From: Vombatus ursinus
Taxonomy: Eukaryota; Chordata; Mammalia; Diprotodontia; Vombatidae
Length of the DNA: 64,000 nt
Direction of reading: 5' to 3'
NCBI RefSeq assembly: GCF_900497805.2
Contig: NW_020954611.1
Location: 5,123,968 to 5,187,967, forward strand
Shown here: positions 38,861 through 50,740 of the stretch, one piece after another
Layout: each line of letters starts with the position of its first letter
Position numbering within the stretch: position 1 is the first letter of the stretch
Notes under the pieces: model-generated
What the model saw: the letters and a program-made list of their open reading frames with translations, nothing else
Told to the model about the DNA's origin: nothing
Databases searched by the model: none
Translations under genes and position numbers: made by a program

Positions 38861-39520
38861 GGAAATTCCCCAACTTCTCTCAGAGAATCCCCTCATTAAA
38901 AACACTCCCTCAGACGCCTCCTGGTCCACCCTATAGATAGGGTTTCTAGTACACCAACACTCCCAGGTTCTTATACTCTGCAACTTTATGTTGTCTGCTC
39001 CTGTTTCTTCTACTGCTAATTATACCCATTTGATATATACACACCCCTTACTCTGGGCAGTGCTTCCTAACCCCAAGAACTCCCTGTAAAGGGTAAATTT
39101 CTGGGAAGAAGTCCCAAATACTGTTTTTGCTTTCCTGTTCCTATTCATCTGTACCCTATCTCTTCTTCTCTCTCTGGCTTTTCTTTCTTACCTTTCACAT
39201 CCACCACAAAAGCCAATTACCTGAGAGGGAAAAAAAAGAGGCCTCCGAATGTTATAACATGTTTTCTGATTTGAGAAAACAGAACTTGTCAATGAAAGTC
39301 AGGAAAAGACAGTGGTTAGAATAAACAACATGAAACCCTAGAAGACAGAAATATAGGAATAGCTCAGACTCTAGAAAAATAGAAAAAAAAATACTTTCCT
39401 GTGCCCCCAACCACTCTTCCTCCCTCCAACAACAATTAACTTAGCTATAAATCAACATACATACCCCTTTCTCTTACCAATCCAAGTTGTCAGTCACTGC
39501 CAAATTACCTTACAAAGGTT
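38861..39520. other. Intron, no recognised feature
   Basis: Pyrimidine-rich in places (39127-39200). No repeat family or exon was recognised. Confidence 0.4.
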
Positions 39521-39524
39521 AGAA

Positions 39525-39675
39525 TTTGTGTGTGTGTGTGTGAGTGTGTGTGTGTACACATATATCTCCTAATGGAATGTAAACTCCCTGAGGACAGATA
39601 GATACTCTTTTTCCTTTGTTGTCTTTATAGCTCCAATGCCCAAAACTAGGCCTGGCATACAGAAGGCATTAGCCT
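39525..39675 (+). repeat. TG microsatellite and L2 3' terminus
   Basis: (TG)n at 39527-39555, then GTAAACTCCCTGAGGACAGA and CTAGGCCTGGCATACAGAAGG. Confidence 0.75.
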
Positions 39676-41091
39676 GAATTCACTTGACTCTTGTACTCTA
39701 GTAGCAATAACTACACTCATTAGGTAAATAGCTAAGTATAAATACTGTTTTTCATAAAGATTTGCTCTTCTGAATTTGACAGGATTTGGCTATAATTGAA
39801 TCTGGATGGAGAAATTCAATCCAAATGTAAGCTTCTTTAGAAGCCTGAAATTCAGCTCAGGAAAATTTATAAGTGACAGATAGAAAGAATACACATGACA
39901 CATCTCTATAATAGGTTCCCTCCTCCTCCTTCATAGGTGCTCCTCAGACAAATGAATAAAGAAGTTGGGGAAATTGATTTCATCATGAGCTCACCAGTAA
40001 AGAGAAATTTTTCATAAGCATCTGATCATCTCACCTTGCTGAGCTCACAGGGAGCTTAAGCAAAGTAGTCACTTTAAAGATAATTGAAGTTTAGCTGCCT
40101 ACATCTCTCATGGAAGCCGAAGAGAGAAATTCTATGAAGAATTTGATAAAATTCTCCAAATTATGGAATGATGAAAACAAAGCTGGAAAATACAATTCAG
40201 GGATTAAGGAATTAACAGAGTCAAAGGTTTTACAGACTGCTCAGGAATCTCACTCCATGACAGTGTGATTTCAGTTTATTCAAATAAAGATCGGGGGAGC
40301 TTAAGCATACAGCAAGCTGAACAGGAGTCAGCATTGAGATGTGAAAACCAGGAAAACTAATTTGATCTCACAATAATCTAAAAGAAGAAAAATGCCTTTC
40401 AAAAAGAGAGTCAAAGGGGGCTGGATGTGGGAAAGATCAAAAGGCAACATTTAAAAAATGAAACCAACAAATCTCTAAACACACCAGAAGTGATTGGTTA
40501 ATAAACCCCACAGATCATTTCAGCATCCTTTCATTGTTTACAGTTAGATCATCAGCTCATCAAGAGGAAAGATCAAAGTAAACACTAGACAAGAAGAAAA
40601 GAGAGAAATAACAACCTGATGTGTACAATTACAGTAGCTCCCATTTGTTCTGTTTTAAAGAACCAGAGCCTAGAACCAGAACTGGTGAGAAGGAAGTTGT
40701 TAACAACTATAATTTCTTAGAAAAGTTTGTCTGATGCAAAACAATAACAAGAATACTGAGAGAGTATCAAAATGGCCTTGGCCAGAAAAGCTTAGTATCT
40801 TTGCTAAGAGGAAAGACTTGCAGCTGAGCATGACTCCAGTTTAGAGTACAAGCTGGTAGGATGACAAAGAGATGTTCAGAATAAATCTGTCACATATGAC
40901 ACCCAACCAAAATCTAAATTTTAACTATTTAAAATAAAATGATTGGTTAAATAAATCCCAGGTTGACTATACTCTTCCTCCTGGCTCCACCCCTCAGAAG
41001 GGTGGGTGATGGGCCCGCCTTGGGCTGTAGGTGAGAGTTATTCATGACCCAAGCTAAAATTTCTCAGTGCCAGAAGCAAAGAAAGCCATCA
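39676..41091. other. Intron, no recognised feature
   Basis: A 1.4-kb stretch without a recognised repeat or exon. Confidence 0.4.
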
Positions 41092-41109
41092 AAAAGAAGA
41101 GTCCTACTT

Positions 41110-41791
41110 GGCAAAGTATTGGAAATTGAGGGGATGCACATCAATTGAGGAACGGCTGAACAAGTTGTGGTATATAATTGTGATGGAATACTATTATGCT
41201 ATAAGAAATGGATGGGGGAGGGCTGGAAGTGAGAGAGAAAATCTGGAACTCAAACTGAAACTTTGGAACTCAAAATTTAAAAGGGAAAGAATCTTAAAAA
41301 TAAATAAATATTTTAAAATGTGGGGAAAAAAAAGAAATGATGAGAGTTGATTTCAGAAAAACCAGGGAAGACTTACAAGCACTGATGCAAAGTGAAGTGA
41401 GAAGAACCAGGAGAACATTATATACGGTAGTAGCAATGCCATAATGATGCTTAACTGTGAAAGACCTAGCTAGCTATTCTTATCAATACAGTGATCCAAG
41501 ACAATTCTGAAGGACTCATGATGAAAAATGCTATCCACCTTCAGAAAGAAAATTGATAAACTGAGTGCAACCTGAAGTATCATTTTTTCACTTTATTTTT
41601 CTTGTTTTTTTGCCACATGGTTAATATGGAAATATATTTTGCATGATTTCACACTTAAAAGTATTATCATGTTTATTGTCTTCTCATGCGTGAGGGAGGA
41701 ACCTGAGGGAGGGAGAAAGTTGGGAACTCAAGATTTTAAAAAAGTAATATTGAAAATAAATAAATATTATTATTTTTTAAAATTTAAAAAC
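41110..41791 (+). mobile_element. L1 LINE 3' end, 5' truncated, with target duplication
   Basis: Starts in the distal ORF2 (GCKKLW-type words: ERLNKLWYIIVMEYYYAIRN) and runs through the 3' UTR (ATGGTTAATATGGAAATATA) to an A/T-rich tail. The flanks AAAAGAAGAGTCCTACTT (41092-41109) and AAAAGAAGAAGATTCCTACTT (41792-41812) are the target duplication, now differing by a 3-base repeat unit and one substitution. A second L1 tail sits inside it. Confidence 0.85.
41211..41331 (+). mobile_element. Short L1 3' tail inserted in the L1
   Basis: About 120 bases of L1 3' UTR (AATCTGGAACTCAAACTG, then TTTGGAACTCAAAATTTAAA and an A-run) between two copies of AAGAAATG (41203-41210, 41332-41339). The host L1 continues uninterrupted after it (ATGAGAGTTGATTTCAGAAA). 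Confidence 0.8.
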
Positions 41792-41812
41792 AAAAGAAGA
41801 AGATTCCTACTT

Positions 41813-42644
41813 AGGGAGGACCAGAAATACCAGAATATTTGTGCAAAGCCAGAGTTGGTTGCTAGGGATGTGAAGGGCTGTATTGAAGGTCCAGAGGCAA
41901 AAGGTAGTATCTGGATCCAGAAGAGGAATTTGGTACCAAGATCAAACATAATTTGAGGAGCAAGTCAAAAAAGCCAATCTCTGGGGATTAGGCTGAAGGG
42001 TTTAATAATATAGGATAGAAGAGAGGGTAGAGGTTTGCCCAAAACTCATGCAATTTGCAGCACTTGGTTTCTGGACATATATGCATATGTGTTTTATGTC
42101 CAGTCTAATGAGGCCAGCAGTCCTCCCTTCTAGCTTCCTCTAAATCAGTCAGTGTAGAATGGTAAATGCTGCCATGCATAGAAGCACGACTCTCTATGGT
42201 AAAAGTCATCTTTAAGAAGAGGGGGGCTACTTATCCTCAAACAGCCATAGACCAAGCATCACTTCACAATGAACCATTTATTATTCAGTCCTCGTGGGTG
42301 CCAACCCTCACCTTCCACCTTAAAAAGGCACAGATGTGGAAAAGACACCCACCTGACCTCTGTCCTTTAAAACTAACAAAGAGCATCTTTGTTGAACTAA
42401 ATGGCACCATGAGTTTTCTACTCTGACACGCGTGCAGCTGCAGGTAATCCATCAGTTTTGTTTGAGAAGCCAGCTGTGTCTTGATTTTCCTTAATACAGT
42501 ACTGCATATTATGCTTTGACAATGCCTTTGTTCACAGAGAACCACACAGACCTCAGTTACTGTTTTATACTGACGCTTAACAAGAAAGGCAATTTCACAA
42601 ATCAGATGGGGATTTGCATTTTTCTTTATTCATTGGCTAGTTAT
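41813..42644. other. Intron, no recognised feature
   Basis: No repeat or exon was recognised. Open frames of about 86 codons on both strands overlap each other and have no family signature. Confidence 0.4.
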
Positions 42645-43115
42645 GACCTAGTGGGAAAAGCACTGGAAAGGGAGTGAGACTATGTGGGCTTGAATGGGCT
42701 CCATCACACTAGCTGAGCAGGTCCAATGGATGCTTCTTTCATGACCTTGGGCAAGACACGTAACTTTCTTGAGCTTTAGTCTTACCTGTTAAGTGGTTAG
42801 ACTCAATGGTCTCTGCCAGTTTTACATCTATGGTCTTCTTTGGGCTCTGGATAAACTATCCTTGCCTATAAAATGTGGATCGTAACACTTGTTCTACCTT
42901 TCTGACTGAGGTGAGATAATCATATAAAATGCTTTGTAAATGGTACAGAGTTATTATCTCTAACTTGTTCGTAAATAGCTGCCTCCTCTCTGTCTCTCCC
43001 ATTGGACTATAAGTCTCTGGAGAGCAGGAACTGATTTTGTCTTTCTTTGTATCACTAGTGCTTTGCATAGTGGTTCCTGGAATATAGAAAGCACTTAATA
43101 AATGTTGATTGACTG
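42645..43115 (+). repeat. MIR-type SINE and L2 3' terminus
   Basis: 42645-42945: GACCTTGGGCAAGACACGTA, GTGGTTAGACTCAATGGTC, then AATGCTTTGTAAATGG. 42990-43115: ATAAGTCTCTGGAGAGCAGG, then AGCACTTAATAAATGTTGAT. They end only 37 bases from the CPXM2 exon. Confidence 0.75.
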
Positions 43116-43146
43116 ACTGAGTGTCAGACATTAAGCAAAGATGTCA

Positions 43147-43302
<156 letters not shown>

Positions 43303-43434
43303 CTATTTGAGAACAAAGGATAATTTTATGGTTTTGATGAGGAATAGATAGACTGTCAGTTCAAGTAAGACTAACATTTTTGCCACAGTTTTCTACTAAG
43401 TAACATGAAACAGTTGGGTCATAGTGATTCCATT

Positions 43435-44030
43435 CCTTTCCATTATTGATCAAGTATAGGGTCCGTGTAAGGAACTATGTAGGCACTGGAATAGGGCAGC
43501 TAGATGGCACAGCAGATAGATTACAAGACCTGGAGTCATCTTCTTGAGTTCAAACCCAGCCTCAGACACCTATTAGCTGTGTGACCCTGGGCAAGTCACT
43601 TAGCCCTATTTGCTTCAGTTTCTTCATCTGTAAAATGAGCTGGAGAAGGCAATGGCAAACCACTCCAGTATCTTTGCCAAGAAAACTCCAAGTGGCATCA
43701 TGAAGAGTTTGATATGACTTAAATGGCTGAACAACAACAAAGGCACTGGGACACAAAGGCAAAAAAAGGCACTATTTCCTTCCCTCAAGGAGCTTATATT
43801 CTACTAGGGAGATACAACACGTACATAAGTGAACATACTATAAAGAATCCTGAGGAAAGGGAGAGTATCTTTACTTGGTAAGTGTAGCAAAGGTTTCACA
43901 GTGAAGGTGGCACCTGAGCAAAGCACTGAAGGAAGAGAAGGATTCTGAAATAAGGAATGACTATGTTTCAGGCTTGGGGAATGGCTTGTGCCAAAGAATA
44001 GAAGCAGAATATGGGTGGCCAGACTCAAAG
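43435..44030 (-). repeat. L2 3' part, split by a SINE
   Basis: AGGCACTGGGACACAAAGGC, CCTCAAGGAGCTTATATTCT, GGTGGCACCTGAGCAAAGC, then GGGGAATGGCTTGTGCCAAAG: a reversed L2 in order. Confidence 0.8.
43491..43740 (+). mobile_element. tRNA-RTE SINE (BovB-type tail), nearly full length
   Basis: Head GGGCAGCTAGATGGCACAGC, GTGACCCTGGGCAAGTCAC; core CTTCATCTGTAAAATGAGC; tail GGAGAAGGCAATGGCAAACC, ACTCCAGTATCTTTGCCAAG, ending GGCTGAACAACAAC. It is flanked by AGGCACTGG at 43481-43489 and 43741-43749. Confidence 0.92.
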
Positions 44031-44995
44031 AAGAGTCATTAATGGTTCAATGCCAAAATGTTGGAATGTCCGTGGCAAAATACTGCAGGAATCTGCCTTT
44101 GGTGCTGTGCTGTTTAACATTTTTATCAATGACTTGGATAGAGGCAAGAGATGGTTTCTCATCAAAGTTGCAAATGACACAAAGTAGGAAGAGGTAATGG
44201 ATGATAGTTTCCAAAATGAATTAATACATTTAATTAAAAGGGATAAATGTAAAATCTTGCACTTTATAACAAAAATCAAATTCACAAGTATAACATTGAA
44301 GAGGAATGGATAGATAGCAGGTATTTGGAGAACAATCTGAGGGTCTGAGTGGACTAAAAGCTCAATATGAATCAGCAGGGTGATTTGGAATCCTAAAAAT
44401 CTCATGTGATCGTAGATAGAATTGTGGGACATAACTTCCAGGAATAAGGATGTGGTAGTCCCATTGCATCCTACCCTAACCATACAGATTTCCTCTGGAG
44501 TACTGTGTTCAGTTACGGGCACCACAATTTAAGAAGGGCATTGATGGAAAGGATCAAGAGGAGGGCAACCAGGAGGGTGAAGGGACTTGATCAGGTGTCA
44601 CACGGGGATTGGTTAAAGGGATTGGGGATGCTTAGCCTGTAAAACACCGAAGCAGGGAATGGGGATAGGGAAATAATAATTGTCTTCAAGTCCTTGAAGG
44701 GCTGTCATGAGAAAGAGGGACTAAGCTTATTCCATTAGAGGGCCCAATCAGGAATAAAGTTAAAAGAAGACAAATTTAGGCTTGAAGTAAGAAAGCACTT
44801 CCTACCAAACAGAGCTGCTCAAAAATGGAATGATATCCCTCAAGAGGCAATAGGTTTCCTCTCTTTGGAAATCTTCCATCAGAAGCTGGTTGACCACTTG
44901 TCAATTATATTAGGGTGGGAATTCCTTCTGTGTGGGGGTGGGACTCGATGACCACTGAGGTCTCTTCTGACTTTCACATGCTATGATTCTGAGTC
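44031..44995 (+). repeat. L3/CR1 LINE ORF2 C-terminus and 3' end
   Basis: TTAACATTTTTATCAATGAC (NIFINDLD of the RT), CAGTTACGGGCACCACAATT, GATCAAGAGGAGGGCAACC, CAAATTTAGGCTTGAAGTAAG, CTGGTTGACCACTTGTCAA and the 3' end ACTCGATGACCACTGAGGTC. Full 3' half, old. The 166-codon antisense frame here is accidental. Confidence 0.85.
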
Positions 44996-45424
44996 CTGGG
45001 TTCAAGGAACAGATACCATTGAGTTTGGCTGAAACTCAGAGATCATGAAGGAGAGGCACGTGAAACAAGGGTAGGAAGACAGCTGAGAGCCAGGTCATGG
45101 AAGAGCTTAAATGCCAGACAAAGGAGTCCCTATCATTTATTGGTAACTCTACATGAGGAATATTCATTGATTAAGTCATTCAGTATCCAATAATCATTTA
45201 TTAATTGTCTACAGAAGGCACTCTTCTGGGCATAGTGATTAATTGTGACACAAAGGAGTGTAAAGATTAGCCTATGGCATAAAACAAACACTAACATCTA
45301 TAAAGGGAATTGGAACATTATAAATACTTAGGAGAGGTTATAGGAAAAGCATACGGAGCTCACAGAAAGGCAAGCTCACTTCCAGTTAAAAGGCGGGTGT
45401 GGAGAGAACTGGGAATTAGATTCT
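44996..45424 (-). repeat. L2-type remains
   Basis: CAGGTCATGGAAGAGCTTAAAT and, at 45165-45260, ATCATTTATTAATTGTCTACA then GAAGGCACTCTTCTGGGCA look like reversed L2-associated sequence. Boundaries are unclear. Confidence 0.5.
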
Positions 45425-45890
45425 AATTGAAGACAGGACGGTGCATTGGGAACTGCCTTGGACTGGGTTTCAGTTCCAGCTCCACCATGTTCTTCCTCGT
45501 AGGCAGTAAACAGGTCATTTATTTATCTGAGTCTCAGTTTCTTCACCAGTAAATGGAAAGGTTGAATTAGGTCTGTGGTTCTCATACTTGAGTTCTTGGA
45601 CTTAAAAAAATACTGTGATAAAAGTATTTCAAAAAAATTGATTTCCTTTGCACTCTTATGTATTTTATTTTATACATTTAAAGACATTCTAAGAATAGCT
45701 CCATAAGTTTCTGCTGAAAGGGTTCATGATGCAAAAAAAAATTAAGAATCTTTTAAGTTAGACGAGTACAAAGGTTCATTTAATTCATTTCTTAGCTCTG
45801 AAACAATTTCCCAACATACTTTTCACTGTCCAGTGCTTAACACAGTTCATGTCACATAGTACGTGTTTAATAAATGTTGACTGACTATCC
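45425..45890. repeat. MIR (plus), hAT-like element (minus) and L2 end (plus)
   Basis: 45425-45590: GCCTTGGACTGGGTTTCAG, then ATCTGAGTCTCAGTTTCTTC. 45595-45765: the reverse of the 6440-6663 family (TTTCCTTTGCACTCTTATG, TATTTTATTTTATACATTTA, GGGTTCATGATGC). 45810-45890: CCAGTGCTTAACACAGTTCA, then TTAATAAATGTTGACTGAC. Confidence 0.7.
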
Positions 45891-46239
45891 TCTCCTATGC
45901 CCACCTTTGAGTTCAAATCATTAAGAATCAATGTACATAATGACTTGGTGTGAAGGATCTTGCAAAGCTCTTTGTAGAATTTCTCTATTTCTCCACCTCT
46001 GCAATCAAAAGTACCACATATGCTGCAATAGCCTTCTCAATTGCAACTCTCCCATTTAACCTCTTCATGAGCATTGTCAGTTGAGAAGACCAAATGGCCC
46101 TTGAGAGTCCAGGTTTCCTACATGCCATGATAAAACATTGGAGTAAGGACTTTTAGGGATTTAAGTAATGTTCTTTGGGGACCATTCATGTGACTTCTTT
46201 GACATGGGGAACTCCTGATGCATCAGGGCAGATTGGCTT
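45891..46239. other. Intron, no recognised feature
   Basis: Nothing recognised. Confidence 0.4.
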
Positions 46240-46640
46240 TCACTCTTCAACTTATCATCACAAGAGAGGTACATGGAATACTGAGGGGTTAAGTTACTTT
46301 TCCAGGTTCATAGCATTAGTGCGTGTCAAACACAAGGCTTAAACTTAGGTCTCCCTAATTGCAATGCCAGTTCTCTATCCACTATGACAATTTGCTTCTT
46401 GAATTCAAAAGATTTAGGTGAGAAATCCATGACACAACGACAATTTCAGAGCAATGAAATGGTATGATCAGGGCAAGGCTTTCAATTAGGTGCAAAATCA
46501 TTCAAGTAAAAAAGCATTTATTGAGCACCCATAACATACACAGAGCACAAAAGGGTAGCTTGGGTGATAGGAAAGGGAATAAGAGACATGCTTTTGATCT
46601 AAAGGTACACACAACCAATCATAGCTGTCTAGAGATAGGC
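46240..46640 (-). repeat. MIR-type SINE and L2 3' end
   Basis: 46240-46395 contains GGGGTTAAGTTACTTTTCCAG and CAGTTCTCTATCCACTATG. 46495-46640 contains AAGCATTTATTGAGCACCC, then ACACAGAGCACAAAAGG. Confidence 0.65.
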
Positions 46641-47254
46641 ATAAGTAAGCCACTGCTGGTAGCAATAAATAAATAATGTAGTTAAGAGGGAGGTTTCCAG
46701 AGTGGACAAACCACCACGGTCCCAAATTAGGGAAGAACATATACATCCACACATATGCACAATCAGCCTGAATTACAAAAGTTGGTATTAAAAGATACTT
46801 TTAAACTACTAAAGGAATAGATAATTATGAAAACTCAATTTTAATAACATTTTTGACTGTGTTGTATAATTAAGTTCTACAGTACTGGATAACTCAGAGT
46901 GAGTTTCATTCTTGAGGAAAAGAGGAAAAGCATTTCAAAGACCAATGAAAATTCCTAAGGATGGTGAATCAGAACCTAATTGTGCATAATAATTCTCCCT
47001 TGCCTTCATTTTCGAGTGAAATGTAAGAGAATCATCACATTAATAAATACATTATACAGTAGGCATAACCATATCTGGTGTGTCTATTATGTGACTACAG
47101 ATAACATATCTAATAAATTCACTAGTCATTCTTTAATTTATATACAAATATATATACATACATTATATATATTACATATATATCCATATATATGTCCATA
47201 AATATCTACACCTATATATTACATACATAGATATATATCCATTTAAAGACTTTC
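46641..47254. other. Intron with TATA/CATA microsatellite
   Basis: 47140-47240 is a TATA/TACATA tract. The remainder is not recognised. Confidence 0.5.
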
Positions 47255-48439
<1,185 letters not shown>

Positions 48440-48922
48440 TATTGTTGTTTGGTCATTTGGTGACCCTTCATGATGACTTTATTATGAGATTTTCTTGGCA
48501 AAGACACTGGAGTGGTTTGTCATTTCCTTGTCCAGCGGATTAAGGCAAATAGAGGCTAAGTGACTTGTCCAAGGTCACATAATTAGTGTCTGAGGCTGGA
48601 TTTGAACTCAGGTTTTCCTTAATCCAAGACAGTTAGGTGGCTTAGTAGACAGAGTGCTGGGCCTGGAGTCAGGTACATCTGAGTTCAAATCTGGCCTCAG
48701 ACACTCACTAGCTTTCTGAGCCTGGACAAATCACTTAACCTCTGTTTGCCTTAATCCACTGGAGAAGGAAATGGTAAACTACTCCAATGCCTTTGCCAAG
48801 AAAACCTTATATCCAGTCATGAAGAATAAAAGAGACAGACGAGAGTGAATAACAACACTTTGCTATACTGCTTCCTGTTGCCAGGCCCAACACTTTATCC
48901 ACTGAGCCACCTAGCAGCCTCC
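48440..48922 (-). mobile_element. tRNA-RTE SINE split by a second, opposite one
   Basis: Left part 48440-48625 (GTTGTTTGGTCATTTGGTGAC, GGTTTGTCATTTCCTTGTCC, GGCTGGATTTGAACTCAGG) and right part about 48860-48922 (TTCCTGTTGCCAGGCCCAAC, TATCCACTGAGCCACCTAG) form one reversed SINE. Confidence 0.85.
48629..48857 (+). mobile_element. tRNA-RTE SINE inserted head-on in its relative
   Basis: CAGTTAGGTGGCTTAGTAGAC, GGGCCTGGAGTCAGGTACATC, then GGAGAAGGAAATGGTAAACT, ACTCCAATGCCTTTGCCAAG and a GAATAACAAC end. The flanking words TTCCTTAATCCAAG and TTCCTGTTGCCAG are a decayed target duplication. Confidence 0.85.
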
Positions 48923-49344
48923 AGAGCAATTACTTCATCCCCATAATCTAGAAACAACCCAAATAAGTATTCTTGTTTGCAATACAAATCCATACTGTCC
49001 GGCAAAATTTATTTGGAAAGATTAACTAATTATATTAAACCTAATTCATTCTACAGCACAGTTATCAAGAACCTACAGTTGTAAATTGATTTGGGGGATT
49101 ATGATTGCTTCATGTGGGTGTGCTGGAGACAGGGTGGGAAGGATTACTTACTAAAAGTCAAAATCTATAAATATAGCAGACTTTTCATCTTAGGATCTCA
49201 AAGAAATTATTTATTAGTAGTAAGCACTCCTAAGTGATACCATGCCTGCATTTCCTAACTTGATGCAAATTCCTCAGACAGACTTTGGATTATTATAACT
49301 TAACCAGAACTGTCCAAAAAGAAAATAAGTGTTCTTGAAAATAG
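48923..49344. other. Intron, no recognised feature
   Basis: Nothing recognised. Confidence 0.4.
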
Positions 49345-49620
49345 TGAGTTGCACATCACTGGAGGTTTTGAGTAGAGGTTGGATAATCATTCGCCAAGGA
49401 TATAACGGAGGCATTCCATGCTTCAGAGGAAGTTGGACCAGATGACCGGTAAGGGGATGGGCAACTCTATGATTCTATGATTGTCAGTTATAATTACCTC
49501 TTGGGACCTTGGTTTCCTCATCTGTGAAATGAGAAGCTTGAATTAGACAATTTCTAAGGTTCTTTCTATCTTAGCATTCTATGTTTTATGATTCATAGAA
49601 CCAATGTCAATGATTCTAAA
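49345..49620 (+). repeat. L3-type 3' end and MAR1 SINE
   Basis: CTGGAGGTTTTGAGTAGAGG, TTGGACCAGATGACCGGTAA and CTCTATGATTCTATGATTG, then CTTGGTTTCCTCATCTGTGA, AATTAGACAATTTCTAAGG. Confidence 0.7.
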
Positions 49621-50079
49621 GCTATGTTATGTTTTATAAAACGACTATCTTTGTATTATAAAATTATACCAAACCGAAACAACAAACTAATGCCAATCTT
49701 CAGAGAACCCCCAAGTGACATGCCAGCAAGCTCATTTTACTATGCTCACCTTATGTGATAACTGTTTGTTGTGACAATGGCTGTTTCTTCCCCTAATTAT
49801 TCTAAATTCTACAGGCACACAAGTCTAAGTTAAACAAAGTTAGGAGTAATCATGTAAGGTTCATTCTTAGTTCTCAAAAACATGAGGGTAAGGAGCAAAA
49901 AGAAAGAAACTTTCTAGAGAAAAGACAGAAAAAAAACCTAAAACTTAGGCCAAATCAACAATTTCTCTTCAAATATTTAAGTAATATTTTGAAAAATGGA
50001 CACCTAAATTAAAAAAAGGCAGGTTTATCTTCAGTGGTCTTTTTCCTTAAAATGCTGCAGAAACACAAGTTGTTCTGTT

Positions 50080-50323
50080 TTGTTGTTTTTTAGTCATTTT
50101 CAGTCATGCCTGATTCTTGGTGACCTCTTTTGGGTTTTTTCTTGGCAAAGATACTGGAGTATTTTCCATTTCTTTCTCCAGCTCATTTTACAGATGAGGA
50201 AAGTGAGGCAAACAGAGTTAAGGGACTTGCCCAAGGTCAGATAACTAGTAAGTGTCTGAGGCTGGATTTGAACTCGGGTCTTCCTGACTCCAGGCCCAAT
50301 TCTCTATACACTGCACCCCCTAA
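50080..50323 (-). mobile_element. tRNA-RTE SINE (BovB-type tail)
   Basis: TTGTTTTTTAGTCATTTTCA, CATGCCTGATTCTTGGTGAC, ATTTCTTTCTCCAGCTCATT, GATGAGGAAAGTGAGGCAAA, CTGAGGCTGGATTTGAACTC. It abuts the L1 tail that follows. Confidence 0.9.
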
Positions 50324-50334
50324 GGGATTTAAAT

Positions 50335-50740
50335 GCCATATTTTCCCCCCTCAACTACATATAAAAACAATTTTAACATTATTTAAAAAAAAATTTTGAG
50401 TTCCAAATTCTCTTCCTCCTTTCCCTTCCCTCTCATTGAGAAGGCAAGCAATTTGATATAGGATATACATGTTCAGTCACGCAAAACATGTTTGCATAGT
50501 AGTCATATTGTGAAAGAAAACACAGCCTCCCCCCCCAAAAAAAAACCCCAAGGAAATTAAAAGTTTTACAAAGTATGCTGCAATCTGCATTCATACTCCA
50601 TCAGTTCTGTCACTAGTAGTGGATAACATTTTTCATCATAAGTCTTTTGGAATTGTCTTGGATCATTATATTGCTGAGAATTGCTAAGTCATTTACAGTT
50701 GATCATCATATAATACTGCTAACCTAAAGGATTTTGTATG
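50335..50740 (-). mobile_element. L1 LINE 3' end
   Basis: Reversed L1 3' end: AATTTTGAGTTCCAAATTCTC, GGCAAGCAATTTGATATAGG, CACGCAAAACATGTTTGCAT, then ATCTGCATTCATACTCCATC, AATTGTCTTGGATCATTATA and AAGTCATTTACAGTTGATC. Confidence 0.85.

Noticed and set aside
44025-44525. 166-codon minus-strand open frame
   Set aside because: It is antisense to the L3/CR1 ORF2 remains and has no recognisable protein family.
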